Positions 53,655 to 63,875 of a stretch of DNA of 64,000 bases are shown one piece after another (position 1 is the first letter of the stretch; each line of letters opens with the position of its first letter). The notes beneath the pieces were generated by a model that saw only the letters and a program-made list of their open reading frames with translations, was not told the DNA's origin and did no database searches. This DNA is from Verrucomicrobiota bacterium. Lineage in GTDB: Bacteria > Verrucomicrobiota > Verrucomicrobiia > Opitutales > Opitutaceae. The stretch spans positions 109,418 through 173,417 of the forward strand of contig JAEWQP010000028.1 in NCBI GenBank assembly GCA_023399155.1. The letters are read 5' to 3'. The translations under genes and the position numbers were made by a program.

Positions 53655-56600
53655 GGCGCAACATGAAGTTCCTCACCACCCTTGCGCTTAGTCTCCTCCT
53701 TTCCCTTGAAGCAGCTGCCGGGATCTGGCTGACATCTCCTCCTGCGACGGTCACTGCGGGCGCCAATTATAGCATGCGCTTCGGCGATTGGGGCGGCTCG
53801 TACATGTTGCTCTGCCTGTACAAGGGGAACAGCCAGGTCTATGCGGGATCACCTCCCGAAATTGCGTGGACCTCGAATGAGTCCACACCCCAGACGATAA
53901 CGTGGTCCGTCTACGGCATGAAGCAATCCGGTGAGCTCACGCTTTTGGGCTCGGCCGTCACGAACGTGGTCAACGCGAATACAGCCCCGACCGCGTGGGT
54001 GGAGGTCGAGGGAGTGAGCCCGGGTGCCGTGCTGACCCGGATGCCTGGTGGCGCTGTGTCGATTACGGCGCATTTCAAGGCGCGGGATCCTGAGGGAGCA
54101 CTCGACATCATCCGGCCGAATCTGTGGCATCCGGATTCCGGCTACTTTTGGAATAGCGGAGGTGGTGTGGGCGTAACGGGTGGACTGGCCGAGGTTGTAC
54201 GGACGCTTTCTCTGGACAGGAACGGCGATTGGTATCTCTGGTCCGATGGTCACGACTTCCCCGGATTGTGGGGATCGTCCGGTGCGTGGTCGGCGGGATT
54301 CCGCATACGCGTTCGAGAAAACGAGGCGCCGTTGCAGACTTTCGAATCATCGACCGCGTCACTCTACAATACGGATACGCTCACAGGAAGCGGATGGGCA
54401 GCCGATACGGAGTTGGGTGCTCCAGTGACTCGGGTGGAGGTTTTTGTCGATGGTGAATTGAAAGGAAACGCCACGTTGGGCGGGGATCGATCCGATGTTG
54501 CGAGTTCCTATGGCCGCTCCGATTTCAGGTACTCGGGCTTCTCCTTCGCAATCAGCATTGCCGGGCTCTCGCCTGGAGATCACACGATCACGACGCGGGC
54601 CGTTGATGCGGTCGGACTTCACAGCGACCAGAGTCGTGGTTTTAAGGTGCTCAACCGTGCGCCAACAGGTTCGTTCACGATCGACGGCGTGGGGGCCAAC
54701 AAGACGATCACGTACGGTCAGACAGTGCGGATATCGTCGTCGGTCTCAGATGCCGACGGTAACATGACCGTGCACTCCTATTGGTGGGACCAGGGCAACG
54801 GTCTCTACTGGACGCACCCTCTTCGCGAATGGACGTATCCAGCGAACATGGACGGATGGTCGAACCTGAGCCTAGGTGGAAATGGCTACGACGCCTCGGG
54901 TGGCTCGTCCGTTCGTTACTTCGATTTCACGCCAGTACGCGCCGGAACGTACGCTTTCCACAACGTGATGGCCGATCCTGACAACTGGATCGGGGTGGGT
55001 GCCTCTGTTCTCTACCTCACCGTTCAGAAGGCCGAGCAACCGCCGATTTCTATTGCTGGGGCGCCCACGACACTTTCCTACGGTGGCACTTCAGGTGTGC
55101 TGGGCATAACGGGCGGAGCGGGTACCGGTGCGGTGACGTTCACGGTCAGCGCCGGCCCGGGAACCATCGTCAACGGCAACCAGGTGCAGGCGACTTCGGG
55201 AACTGGCACGATCACCGTGACGGCGACGAAGGCCGCGGATGGAAACTACAACTCAAGAAGCACGTCGGTGAACATCGCTGCGCAGAAGATCAATCAGGCG
55301 GCGCTGACGATTACCAACGCGCCGAGCACCCTGACGTACGACAACACGACTGCGGCGCTTACGACGTCCGGCGGGACCTTGGGCGGGACGCCGACGTTCT
55401 CGGTGAGCGGGTCCGGAACGCTGGTCGGTGCCAATCAGGTGAAGGCCACCGCAGGCACGGGCACGATCACGGTGACGGCGACGAAGGCAGGCGACGGCAA
55501 CTACAACGCGGTCTCCACGAGCGTGAGCATCGCCGCGCAGAAGGCGAATCAGGCGGCGCTGACGATCACCAACGCGCCGAGCACCCTGGCCTATAACAAC
55601 ACGACTGCGGCGCTCACGACGAACGGCGGGACCTTGGGCGGGACGCCCACGTTCACGGTGAGCGGGTCCGGAACGCTGGTCGGTGCCAATCAGGTGAAGG
55701 CCACCGCAGGCACGGGCACGATCACGGTGATGGCGACGAAGGCAGGCGACGGCAACTACAACGCGGTCTCCACGAGCGTGAGCATCGCCGCGCAAAAGGC
55801 CAATCAGGCGGCGCTGACGATCACCAACGCGCCGAGTTCGCTTGGCTACAATAGCACTTCCGCAAGCTTGGGCGTTTCTGGCGGGTCGACAAGTGCAACG
55901 CCGGTGCTTACGATCGCCAGTGGCCCCGGCCTGCTCGTGAATGGGACGCAGGTCAAGGCAACGTCCGGAACCGGGACGATTGCGATCACAGCGACGAAAG
56001 CCGGTGATGCCAATTTCAACGCGGCTACAGCCACGGTAGGCATAGCGGCCACGAAGGGCGCGAATGTGATTTCATTCCCGGCGATTCCTCCGCAGATCGT
56101 GCGCGATCTCGCGATTGAACTCGGGGCGTCCTCCAGTGCCGGACTAGCCGTTTCCTACCAAATCGTGGGCGGACCGGCCACTGTTTCGGGCAGCACATTA
56201 TCCCTGGGCACCGAGCCGGGCAATGTCACGGTGCGCGCGAGTCAGCCCGGCGATACCAACTACGAGGCCGCTGCGCCGGTTGATCGAAGCTTCCGCTTGT
56301 GGGGCTTGTATGAGGATGCGGACGGCGACGGCATGCACAATGACTGGGAACGGAGTTCCGGGCTCAATCCGTACGATCCCTCCGATGCCGCCATCGATTC
56401 GGACGGGGACGGCGTCAGCAACGTCGATGAGTACAACGGCCGCCGGGATCCGCAACGGGCGGACAATCCTCCCGAAGCACCCACGGTCGCCATACACTTC
56501 ACCGCCGTGGCGAAAGGAACCGGCTCCCTGACCCTCAACACATCGCTGGACGGCAAAGCGCACCTGTTCGTGTTCGGGAGCGCCTCAACGGATTGGCGAT

Positions 56601-59600
56601 CGCCGAACCTGGATGTCGAAGTTTCCAACGAGGAGCTGCATTTCACGCTCCAGTCTCCGATCGGCGAATCGAGCCAGGTCACGGTGACGAGTTCGGGATT
56701 GACGGATTACGTTATCCGCGTGAACCCGAACCCGGACGAGGCCGCCAATCAGGGGCTCTCCGTCGAGTGCAGCGAGATGGCGGTGGAGGCTCTGACGAAG
56801 GCCGATATCCAGGCTGCTGGCGGGAGCTTCACCGTCCGGGCTCTCGCGGGAGGCAGCCTGGCGTTCGGCGCGATGGACATGTCCCGATTTGAGAAATCGC
56901 GTGAGGTCTCATTCGGCCTGGGCACCAGTCGCGCGGGACGCTCGCTCGGGCGCGTCTACTTCCGCGACATGGGTTGGTTCGGCGGCAAGATTCCGTCGGT
57001 CAACGTTGTGCGCGGCGCAGCACTGGATTCCGCGGACGTGCGCACTTCGGCCACGCGCTTCCAGGCGAAGCTGCCGGCGGGCTACGTGGAGGTGCGCCAC
57101 ACCTACTGGAAGAAGTTCATCGAGTATTATCCACCGGGTCAATACGGCGGGGCGTCGGGTGCGCTGTTCGACTTCACGGGCACCACGCCCATCGCCAGTT
57201 ATGTGGTCGAGTTTCAGCCAATCTCCAGTGAAGGGGCGGGCACACCGCATCCCGAGGATCCCCAGATCGTCCTCACGGGCACCAATAGGACGAGCATCAC
57301 CCGTACGATTGGTGGCGTCACCTCGATTCTCGAATGGGAGAAGCCGGGCTATGCCGGCACCTTCCTGGAGCAGGCGTCCAGGTGGGATGCCTCAATCGGA
57401 CAAGTTTACTTCTGGATTGATCGGTCGCGCGCGATCGTGCGCGTCTGGCCGTGGAGGGAACTGAACGCCCCTCGTGCGGGATTGACCCGGATCGAGGCGA
57501 AGACTTTCCGCACCGCGATGAATTCCAGGGGCTGGGAGGTCGTCGGTGCGAACTTCTCGCCGCAGCCGATCGAGGTGAAGATCACCCGCTATCTCGGCGC
57601 GACGGAGAGCGCCGAAGTCGGGGCGTGCGAGTCGAGCGTTTACGCCACGGATGATCATTATCTGCGCGGCATGCCGGGCACCGAGTTCGGCGCCGGCAAC
57701 GATTACATCAAGAGCGGCCGGCGCACTCCGCTTGTCTACTCGATGGACACGTTGGCGGTGAAACACCCGCGCATTCTGGAGACGACACCACTCGGCGGTG
57801 CGTCGCTCACGGAATACTACACACACACCGTGGGAGGCATGGGCCAGTCCGCCAACAACCTCGATGGACAGGGCGCGATTGCCTACGGCGAGCCCAAGAA
57901 AGTGTGGCATACCTTTGGCGACACGCCGGGTGCCGTGCAGTATCAGCCCGTGGGCGTTCCGTTGACGATAAACGAAGCCAACCCCGCGACTACCTACACC
58001 TACTACCCCGATCCGATCGACGGCCGTGTCGCGGTGAAGAGCACGGTGACGATGAAGGGAACGACGCAGATCGGCCGGGCGGATTTCGCCTACGCCACCG
58101 GAACCTTCGACGGACGCGCCACGCTGACCACGACCGCGACGGCCTACAGTGCGAGTGGCAAGTCGCTCACCACGGTCTCCAAAGCTTACAGCCGTCGCGT
58201 TGCTGATCTCGACTTCCGCAGCAAGCCGATCTCGGTCGTCCGGCCCAATGGCACGAAATCGTCCTACGCCTACCTGCGCGGCACGCTCCATGCCGACGGT
58301 TCGTGGACGTCCGCCGATGCCGGTTCCGATTTGATGGCCGTGGAGTTTGCCGGAAAGGTCGGTTCGACGATCAGTTACTACCGTGGCGCTCCAGTCGACC
58401 CCATCGACCTCGATCCCACGCGATCGACCATCGTCGAGCGCGTCTTCAACACCAAGGGATGGCTGGTGCGCGAGGCGAGCTATGTCTATGTTTCGGGTAC
58501 GACTTTCGCTCTGCTGAACGAGACGTTCTCGGACTATGATGTTTTTGGTCAGCTTCTGGGCAAGGCTGACAAGCCCTACGTCAGCCACGCCACGAGCGGT
58601 CGCGTTCTTTACACCGCCGCCTACGAAGGTTTCCGGAAAGTTTCCGAAACAGACGCCACGGGGGGCGCCATCTCGTACGGATACGACGAATACAGTCGCC
58701 TGGAATCGACCACGCGGGTCGGCCACGATGCGACCGATGACGACGCCTATGACGTGCCGGCACTCACCACGACCAATGAGTACGACCCACTTGGACGCGT
58801 GACGAAGACGATCGTGAGCTCGCCGGGCGAGGCCGAACAGCTCGTGACCGAGTCGCGCTACGACACGGCCAACCGCATCACGCGGCAGATCGCCCCGGGC
58901 GGATACATCACCGACTTCAGCTATCCCGCAGTGGACCATTATGCCGTCGGCAAGACCACGACGGTGCGTGGCAAGGACGGGACGGGGACGATCACGGCGA
59001 CAGAACTGAGCTACCGCGATGGCCGCAAGAAGTCCGTCAGCGGCAGTGCCGTCGCCGACGTGAGCTACAGCTACGTCTACAACGCCTCAGGCAACCTGGT
59101 CACGACTGAGACGTTGACGTCGACCGGCCAGGCGACCACCACCACGGCCGACTGGCTGGGTCGGGCCATCTCGGTCGACACCGCGACCTGGGCGGCGAAT
59201 GGCGCCGCCGGCCCCGTGCGCACAGCCCGCAACATCTACAATGATAAGGGCGAACTGGTTGCCACCGAGCTGATGCAGGGCAGCACGCTGCTGCAGCCCC
59301 GCCACCTGATGGAGTACGACGTCTTCGGGCGTTTGTACCGCGAGGGTGACGACATCAACAACACGTTCAACCTCGCCGACGGCACCGGTATCGAGCCGGC
59401 TGACGACGCCAATGTCGTGCAATATCTCTCTATCTACGAACAGAAGAACTTCGCGTGGTTCGACGGCAGCGGTCCGATCAACGGCGGCAACGAATGGTAC
59501 CGCTACGAGACGACGCTGATCTGGCCCTATGCCGCGGACGTCGAGCCCGGCGCCGCCGATCGGTCCGGCGACTGGAAGCAGGCGAGCGTCTCCTACACCC

Positions 59601-62600
59601 AGATCACGGGCCTGACCGACGCCGTCGCGTCCCATGTCGTGGGTGCCGATGCGAACAGCAACTGGACGCAGTCCGTCACCTCCGTGAACCGCTCGCAGAA
59701 GCGGACGACCTCCGAGACGTTCACCACCGGCTCGACACAGCATGCGAAGGTGGTGACGAGTAATGGTCTCTCGATCGACGCCCGGAATCTGCAGGGGCAG
59801 GTGTCACGGACAGCCTACGACGGCCTCGGGCGCGCCAAGGCCGTGCGCGATCCGCGCCTCGGGGCGCTCGATCCGGTCAATGGCTGGACGGACTACGTCT
59901 ACGTGCCCGGCACGGGCTTGGTGCAGTCTGTCACCACGCCGGACAACCGGAGCACCACCTTCGGCTACGACAACTTCGGCCGGCAAAATCTCGTCGTCGA
60001 CAACGCCGGGAAGACCTCCCGCAGCCTCTTCGATGCCGCCGGCCGCGTCACTCGCGTTTGGGGCGACACGCCGAACCCGGTGAAGTATGTCTACAACGAG
60101 CTCGGGCAGCGCACCGACATGTACACCTATCGCACCGGCGGGGTCTCGTGGAACATGTCCGCCTGTCCCGAAGCCGCCTTCGATGCGGGGGGTGATCGCA
60201 CCCAGTGGACGTATCACGGTCCGACCGGCTTGATGGAGAAGAAGACCGACGCCGCCGGCCGCGAGACCAAGTTCGCCTTCGATACACTCGGTCGCATCAC
60301 CCGGCGCACGGACGCCCGCGGCTGGGTGACGAACTATGTCTTCTACCCGGTCAATGCCAGCCCGGCGACGGGGGGCTTCCCCGGCGCGCTCCAGAAAGTC
60401 GACTACGCCGGCACGTCGGGCACGGGCAGCGATCCAGCGAGTACGCCCGACGTGACCTACACCTACGACAAACGGGGCCGGGTCCTCACTGTGAACGAAG
60501 GCACGACGCTCGGGACGCGCACGTTCAACTACTACCAGTCCTGGTCCGACGGCTCGGCGATGCAGGCTCGCGACAGTTCTCTGGCACTCCAGAGTGAAAA
60601 ACTGAGCAGCTACTTCGGCGGGCACGAGATCGCCTACGATTATCACTTCGGCACTTCGGGAGTGATCCGGGGCGCGGCTAAGACGCTGCAGCTCGGGGCC
60701 GCGGGCACTTACCAGGTATCCTACGGCTACGACGATCGCATGCGACTCACCAGCATCGGTTACAACGCGTTCACGCCCTTCACCTATGCCTACGAGGCGA
60801 ATTCGAACCTGATCGACACGGTCACGCAGGTCACGGGGACGGGTACCTTCGACTACCAGCGCAGCTACGATTACCAGGCGGACAGCCACCGGCTCTACAG
60901 TGTCGCCCATAGCTGGAAGGGCGTGGCCAACTCGGTGGTCGAGTCGCGCCTGACCTACAACACCGCCGGGCTGCGCGAGACGGAAAAGACGCGCGGGGTG
61001 AACTACATGAGCCTGCTGGGCCGCACCGGCTTTGGCACGCACGCGGACTATGCCTACACCGGCCGCGACGAGGTCGACACGGCGGGCCGCTACGAGCTGT
61101 CGAGCGCCTGGGAACGTGGCGTCCTGCTGGACGGCACCGGCCGCACGTATGACTACGATGCGATTGGCAACCGCACGGCCGACCACACCGGTGCCTACAC
61201 GCTCAAGACCTACGGGTCGTCATCGACGAACGAATACGAGACAACACCCCAAGCGACCAACCTGACTTACGATGCGAATGGCAACCTGCTCACGAAGGGG
61301 ACCTTGACCTTCGAGTACGATGGCGAGAACCGGCTTGTGAAGGTAATCAATGGTTCAAGCACCTACACCTACCGCTACGACTACCTCGGCCGGCGCGTGC
61401 GCAGATCGGGTACCGGTGTTACAGACAAGCGCTACATCTACGATGGTTGGAGTCTGATCGCTGAGACCAACAGTTCAGGTGTTATTGGGCAGCGGTTTGT
61501 CTGGGGCTTGGACGTATCGGGTTCGTTGCAGGGCGCCGGAGGGGTGGGCGGACTGCTCATGACTGTGGACGGGTCCAACTGCTACTTCCCGGCCTACGAT
61601 GCTTCACATAACGTTATCGCGCTCTACAACCAGAGCGGGGCGACGGCGGCGGCCTATGAGTACGATCCCTTCGGGAATGTAACGAAGAGTGGGGGTACCT
61701 ACGCGAACTCCAATCCCTTCCGTTACTCGACCAAGTTCACTGACCGTGACACCGGCCTGATCTACTACGGCTACCGCTACTACGACCCACAGCTCGGCCG
61801 CTTCATCAACCGCGACCCGATTGAGGAAGCCGGCGGACTGAATCTCTACGGCTTCTGCGGGAACGATGGAGTGAACCGATGGGACTTTCTTGGCATGGAA
61901 GATGTGTTCGACAAGATTCGGAGGACAGGCGGAACCGGCGATGCTGACGGAAAGACATACGCCCGCGATCAGCCTTTGACCTCTACGATCTTCGGAGAGA
62001 GTCTCGATTCCACACCTCAGTTCGTGGTCGACTACTATACGGAGAAGGCGAAGAATGCCGCTGCGAGCCAAGGTGTTCAGGAAGCTCGCGAGAGTGAAAT
62101 TGCACCGGGTACTACCGTTATCGTTCCGATAACCGTGAACGGAATCACTGTCGGATCGGTCACGTTTAAGGTACCTCCTCTGCCCAAGTCTGCTTCCACA
62201 CCTACCGACGGAGCGCCATCGAAACCAGCCGCAAACAACGCTGTTGCGACTGGTGGCTCAGGCCCGCGCCCCGGACACTACGATGCTTTCCGCAATGTCT
62301 GGGTGTATCCTGATGGTCGGACGGCAAGCTTCTCGGTTCAGGCAGGTCAGGCCAGCGTGTTGGGTTATGAATCTCCGTGGGACGGACGCGTGGATCAATC
62401 GCCGGATGACTCGGCGTATTGGGATGCTCGATTCAGGGCGGACTTTATCGCGGCGCGCGGTGGCTACGAACCGGGACCGATCCTCGGGCCTTCGCCGAAT
62501 TCTGTGGGTGAGTTGTACGCGTCTTTTGGCCGAGGCGGCTTGGGTGAGGCTTTGAGGTCTGGGAACGAGGTCGCTTACATTGTAGGCTGGGGTACGACTG

Positions 62601-62866
62601 CAGTCGGTTTTGCGCCCGGAGTTGCGGCGGTGGGGATCCAAGGCAGCGTGGCTGCACATGGCCTTGTTGTTAATGCTGCTCGAATCGGAATGGTTAGGCT
62701 TATCGTTGCCGCCGGCCCGGCTGTTGCGGGAGGTTCAGCGACTGGAGGCGCTTTGTTAAAGTCAGCGTTCAATCAAGTGCGACACGAGCGTGTGATCCTT
62801 GCCGTCCAGCGTGCCGCTGAGGAAATGCGGAAAGTCTCGTTGCCTGCGATTACGACGCCTAAGTAG
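53651..62866 (+). CDS. Giant secreted RHS-repeat protein with MBG-like repeats and variable C-terminal tip
   Basis: 3071 residues from ATG 53651 (ATG 53663 is an alternative). A signal peptide (MKFLTTLALSLLLSLEAAAG) leads into Ig-like and other beta domains (to about 459). Four MBG-like repeats (460-801) follow, then a calcium-type DADGDGM / DSDGDGVSN segment (about 887-936). After a region of unknown fold comes a long YD/RHS array (about 1600-2749) ending in the core motif YRYYDPQLGRFINRDP and WDFLGM. The last 322 residues (2750-3071) are a tip domain I cannot name; it includes Gly/Ala-rich hydrophobic segments. RHS shells enclose a toxin, so this is probably a toxin or adhesin. It is coupled to the genes on both sides. 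Confidence 0.92.
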   Translation: MRRNMKFLTTLALSLLLSLEAAAGIWLTSPPATVTAGANYSMRFGDWGGSYMLLCLYKGNSQVYAGSPPEIAWTSNESTPQTITWSVYGMKQSGELTLLGSAVTNVVNANTAPTAWVEVEGVSPGAVLTRMPGGAVSITAHFKARDPEGALDIIRPNLWHPDSGYFWNSGGGVGVTGGLAEVVRTLSLDRNGDWYLWSDGHDFPGLWGSSGAWSAGFRIRVRENEAPLQTFESSTASLYNTDTLTGSGWAADTELGAPVTRVEVFVDGELKGNATLGGDRSDVASSYGRSDFRYSGFSFAISIAGLSPGDHTITTRAVDAVGLHSDQSRGFKVLNRAPTGSFTIDGVGANKTITYGQTVRISSSVSDADGNMTVHSYWWDQGNGLYWTHPLREWTYPANMDGWSNLSLGGNGYDASGGSSVRYFDFTPVRAGTYAFHNVMADPDNWIGVGASVLYLTVQKAEQPPISIAGAPTTLSYGGTSGVLGITGGAGTGAVTFTVSAGPGTIVNGNQVQATSGTGTITVTATKAADGNYNSRSTSVNIAAQKINQAALTITNAPSTLTYDNTTAALTTSGGTLGGTPTFSVSGSGTLVGANQVKATAGTGTITVTATKAGDGNYNAVSTSVSIAAQKANQAALTITNAPSTLAYNNTTAALTTNGGTLGGTPTFTVSGSGTLVGANQVKATAGTGTITVMATKAGDGNYNAVSTSVSIAAQKANQAALTITNAPSSLGYNSTSASLGVSGGSTSATPVLTIASGPGLLVNGTQVKATSGTGTIAITATKAGDANFNAATATVGIAATKGANVISFPAIPPQIVRDLAIELGASSSAGLAVSYQIVGGPATVSGSTLSLGTEPGNVTVRASQPGDTNYEAAAPVDRSFRLWGLYEDADGDGMHNDWERSSGLNPYDPSDAAIDSDGDGVSNVDEYNGRRDPQRADNPPEAPTVAIHFTAVAKGTGSLTLNTSLDGKAHLFVFGSASTDWRSPNLDVEVSNEELHFTLQSPIGESSQVTVTSSGLTDYVIRVNPNPDEAANQGLSVECSEMAVEALTKADIQAAGGSFTVRALAGGSLAFGAMDMSRFEKSREVSFGLGTSRAGRSLGRVYFRDMGWFGGKIPSVNVVRGAALDSADVRTSATRFQAKLPAGYVEVRHTYWKKFIEYYPPGQYGGASGALFDFTGTTPIASYVVEFQPISSEGAGTPHPEDPQIVLTGTNRTSITRTIGGVTSILEWEKPGYAGTFLEQASRWDASIGQVYFWIDRSRAIVRVWPWRELNAPRAGLTRIEAKTFRTAMNSRGWEVVGANFSPQPIEVKITRYLGATESAEVGACESSVYATDDHYLRGMPGTEFGAGNDYIKSGRRTPLVYSMDTLAVKHPRILETTPLGGASLTEYYTHTVGGMGQSANNLDGQGAIAYGEPKKVWHTFGDTPGAVQYQPVGVPLTINEANPATTYTYYPDPIDGRVAVKSTVTMKGTTQIGRADFAYATGTFDGRATLTTTATAYSASGKSLTTVSKAYSRRVADLDFRSKPISVVRPNGTKSSYAYLRGTLHADGSWTSADAGSDLMAVEFAGKVGSTISYYRGAPVDPIDLDPTRSTIVERVFNTKGWLVREASYVYVSGTTFALLNETFSDYDVFGQLLGKADKPYVSHATSGRVLYTAAYEGFRKVSETDATGGAISYGYDEYSRLESTTRVGHDATDDDAYDVPALTTTNEYDPLGRVTKTIVSSPGEAEQLVTESRYDTANRITRQIAPGGYITDFSYPAVDHYAVGKTTTVRGKDGTGTITATELSYRDGRKKSVSGSAVADVSYSYVYNASGNLVTTETLTSTGQATTTTADWLGRAISVDTATWAANGAAGPVRTARNIYNDKGELVATELMQGSTLLQPRHLMEYDVFGRLYREGDDINNTFNLADGTGIEPADDANVVQYLSIYEQKNFAWFDGSGPINGGNEWYRYETTLIWPYAADVEPGAADRSGDWKQASVSYTQITGLTDAVASHVVGADANSNWTQSVTSVNRSQKRTTSETFTTGSTQHAKVVTSNGLSIDARNLQGQVSRTAYDGLGRAKAVRDPRLGALDPVNGWTDYVYVPGTGLVQSVTTPDNRSTTFGYDNFGRQNLVVDNAGKTSRSLFDAAGRVTRVWGDTPNPVKYVYNELGQRTDMYTYRTGGVSWNMSACPEAAFDAGGDRTQWTYHGPTGLMEKKTDAAGRETKFAFDTLGRITRRTDARGWVTNYVFYPVNASPATGGFPGALQKVDYAGTSGTGSDPASTPDVTYTYDKRGRVLTVNEGTTLGTRTFNYYQSWSDGSAMQARDSSLALQSEKLSSYFGGHEIAYDYHFGTSGVIRGAAKTLQLGAAGTYQVSYGYDDRMRLTSIGYNAFTPFTYAYEANSNLIDTVTQVTGTGTFDYQRSYDYQADSHRLYSVAHSWKGVANSVVESRLTYNTAGLRETEKTRGVNYMSLLGRTGFGTHADYAYTGRDEVDTAGRYELSSAWERGVLLDGTGRTYDYDAIGNRTADHTGAYTLKTYGSSSTNEYETTPQATNLTYDANGNLLTKGTLTFEYDGENRLVKVINGSSTYTYRYDYLGRRVRRSGTGVTDKRYIYDGWSLIAETNSSGVIGQRFVWGLDVSGSLQGAGGVGGLLMTVDGSNCYFPAYDASHNVIALYNQSGATAAAYEYDPFGNVTKSGGTYANSNPFRYSTKFTDRDTGLIYYGYRYYDPQLGRFINRDPIEEAGGLNLYGFCGNDGVNRWDFLGMEDVFDKIRRTGGTGDADGKTYARDQPLTSTIFGESLDSTPQFVVDYYTEKAKNAAASQGVQEARESEIAPGTTVIVPITVNGITVGSVTFKVPPLPKSASTPTDGAPSKPAANNAVATGGSGPRPGHYDAFRNVWVYPDGRTASFSVQAGQASVLGYESPWDGRVDQSPDDSAYWDARFRADFIAARGGYEPGPILGPSPNSVGELYASFGRGGLGEALRSGNEVAYIVGWGTTAVGFAPGVAAVGIQGSVAAHGLVVNAARIGMVRLIVAAGPAVAGGSATGGALLKSAFNQVRHERVILAVQRAAEEMRKVSLPAITTPK
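55028..56053 (+). repeat. Tandem MBG-like repeats in the RHS gene (period 252 nt)
   Basis: Four units of about 84 codons each begin at about 55028, 55288, 55540 and 55793. Each has the pattern ALTITNAPSTL, GTLGGTPTF-like, NQVKATAGTGTITVTATKAGDGNYN. Units two and three are almost identical at DNA level, the first and last are diverged. Such near-identity suggests recent duplication by recombination and a region prone to copy-number change and misassembly. Confidence 0.85.
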
Positions 62867-63328
62867 ATGAACACAGAATTTGTTCAGGACCCAGGGTATG
62901 CGTATCAGAAACTCCGGCTGGACGAGCGACATCTCGTAGTCGACGAATCTGTCGGTCCTGTGCCAAATGTGCGGAAGTTCGAGTTGTCAGAGCTCTCGGA
63001 ATGTCCCGAGGTGGTGAAACGAATACTTTGGCAGCGCGCCGCCGGCCCACTTGTGATCGCCGTTGTTTTGTTCGGCGGGGCAATGCTGGTCGACAGGTCA
63101 AGACTTGGATCGCTCGGGTCGCTCTCGTTTGTCGGAGCGTCGGTGTTCGTGGCGGCTTGTTTGTATGCGATGACTCTATTGAAGAAGACACCAGTCACGG
63201 TCATCAGAACAAAAGCAGGAACTGTCGCTGTGGAGATTATTGGAGCGGGGAGGAGGCGCCTAGCCGGTGGCGAGTTTGTGCAGGAGCTGAGGAAGAGAAT
63301 CGCTCGATCGCAGGAAGACGTTTCGTGA
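62867..63328 (+). CDS. Small two-helix membrane protein, candidate immunity protein for the RHS tip
   Basis: A 153-residue protein whose ATG directly follows the RHS stop codon (TAG ATG). A soluble N-terminal part of about 55 residues is followed by two hydrophobic segments, AAGPLVIAVVLFGGAMLVD and FVGASVFVAACLYAMTLL, then a basic soluble tail (KKTPVTVIRTKAG, RRRLAGGEFVQELRKRI). It has no family I recognise. Immunity genes of polymorphic toxins usually sit in this position, and a membrane immunity protein would suit a toxin acting at the membrane. The GC content is lower than in the housekeeping part. Confidence 0.7.
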   Translation: MNTEFVQDPGYAYQKLRLDERHLVVDESVGPVPNVRKFELSELSECPEVVKRILWQRAAGPLVIAVVLFGGAMLVDRSRLGSLGSLSFVGASVFVAACLYAMTLLKKTPVTVIRTKAGTVAVEIIGAGRRRLAGGEFVQELRKRIARSQEDVS

Positions 63329-63875
63329 ATCCCTATAGGCCGCAACGCCGCGAGCCGCTGACGCACATCTCGGTCGAGCCAACGTCGATTGCCCGCTTCC
63401 TGCCACCGTTCGTCTAGCGGCACCCGCCCCGCCAGCCGCGCCGAGCCGCGACTGTCATGGCGGCTGGCTCCTCCTCCGCTCCTGAGACGTCGCTCCGTGC
63501 GGTGACCAGCAACCCCACTGGCGGCGGCCTGCGCGGTGCAGTGGCCCGCGCGGACGGCGCGGCTCCTGGAATACCCGCCGCGTCGCTGTCGAGGCCGCTC
63601 TTCGCCGTGCTACGAGCAGCCCCGTCGGCGCCCGCCGAGTCAGACCGGTGGGGACCCCGCTGCGCCCATCGGGCTGCCGCGAAGCGCCTCAACCGCCGCA
63701 CGAACTGCGGCAGTCGCTAACGCTTTGTGCCGCGCGGCGGGTCGGCGTCGCGCTCGCGTTGCTCGGCCCTCGGCTCCGGTCGCTTCGCTCCCTGCGGCCG
63801 GGTCCGCCTGGCCCGGCGCTCGCGGTGCCCGCGCGCTCGCCTGGGCAAGCCAGGCGCACGCTGCGCGCAGTCACC
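63329..63875. other. GC-rich, gene-free stretch after the RHS operon
   Basis: About 550 bases with no supported gene; several open frames cover it in all phases but none looks coding. From about 63420 on the base composition is sharply GC-rich again with many short dyads (for example GCCTGG-N5-CCAGGC near 63839). It contrasts with the lower-GC RHS tip. Its nature is unknown; it may be remnant or structured RNA. Confidence 0.4.
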
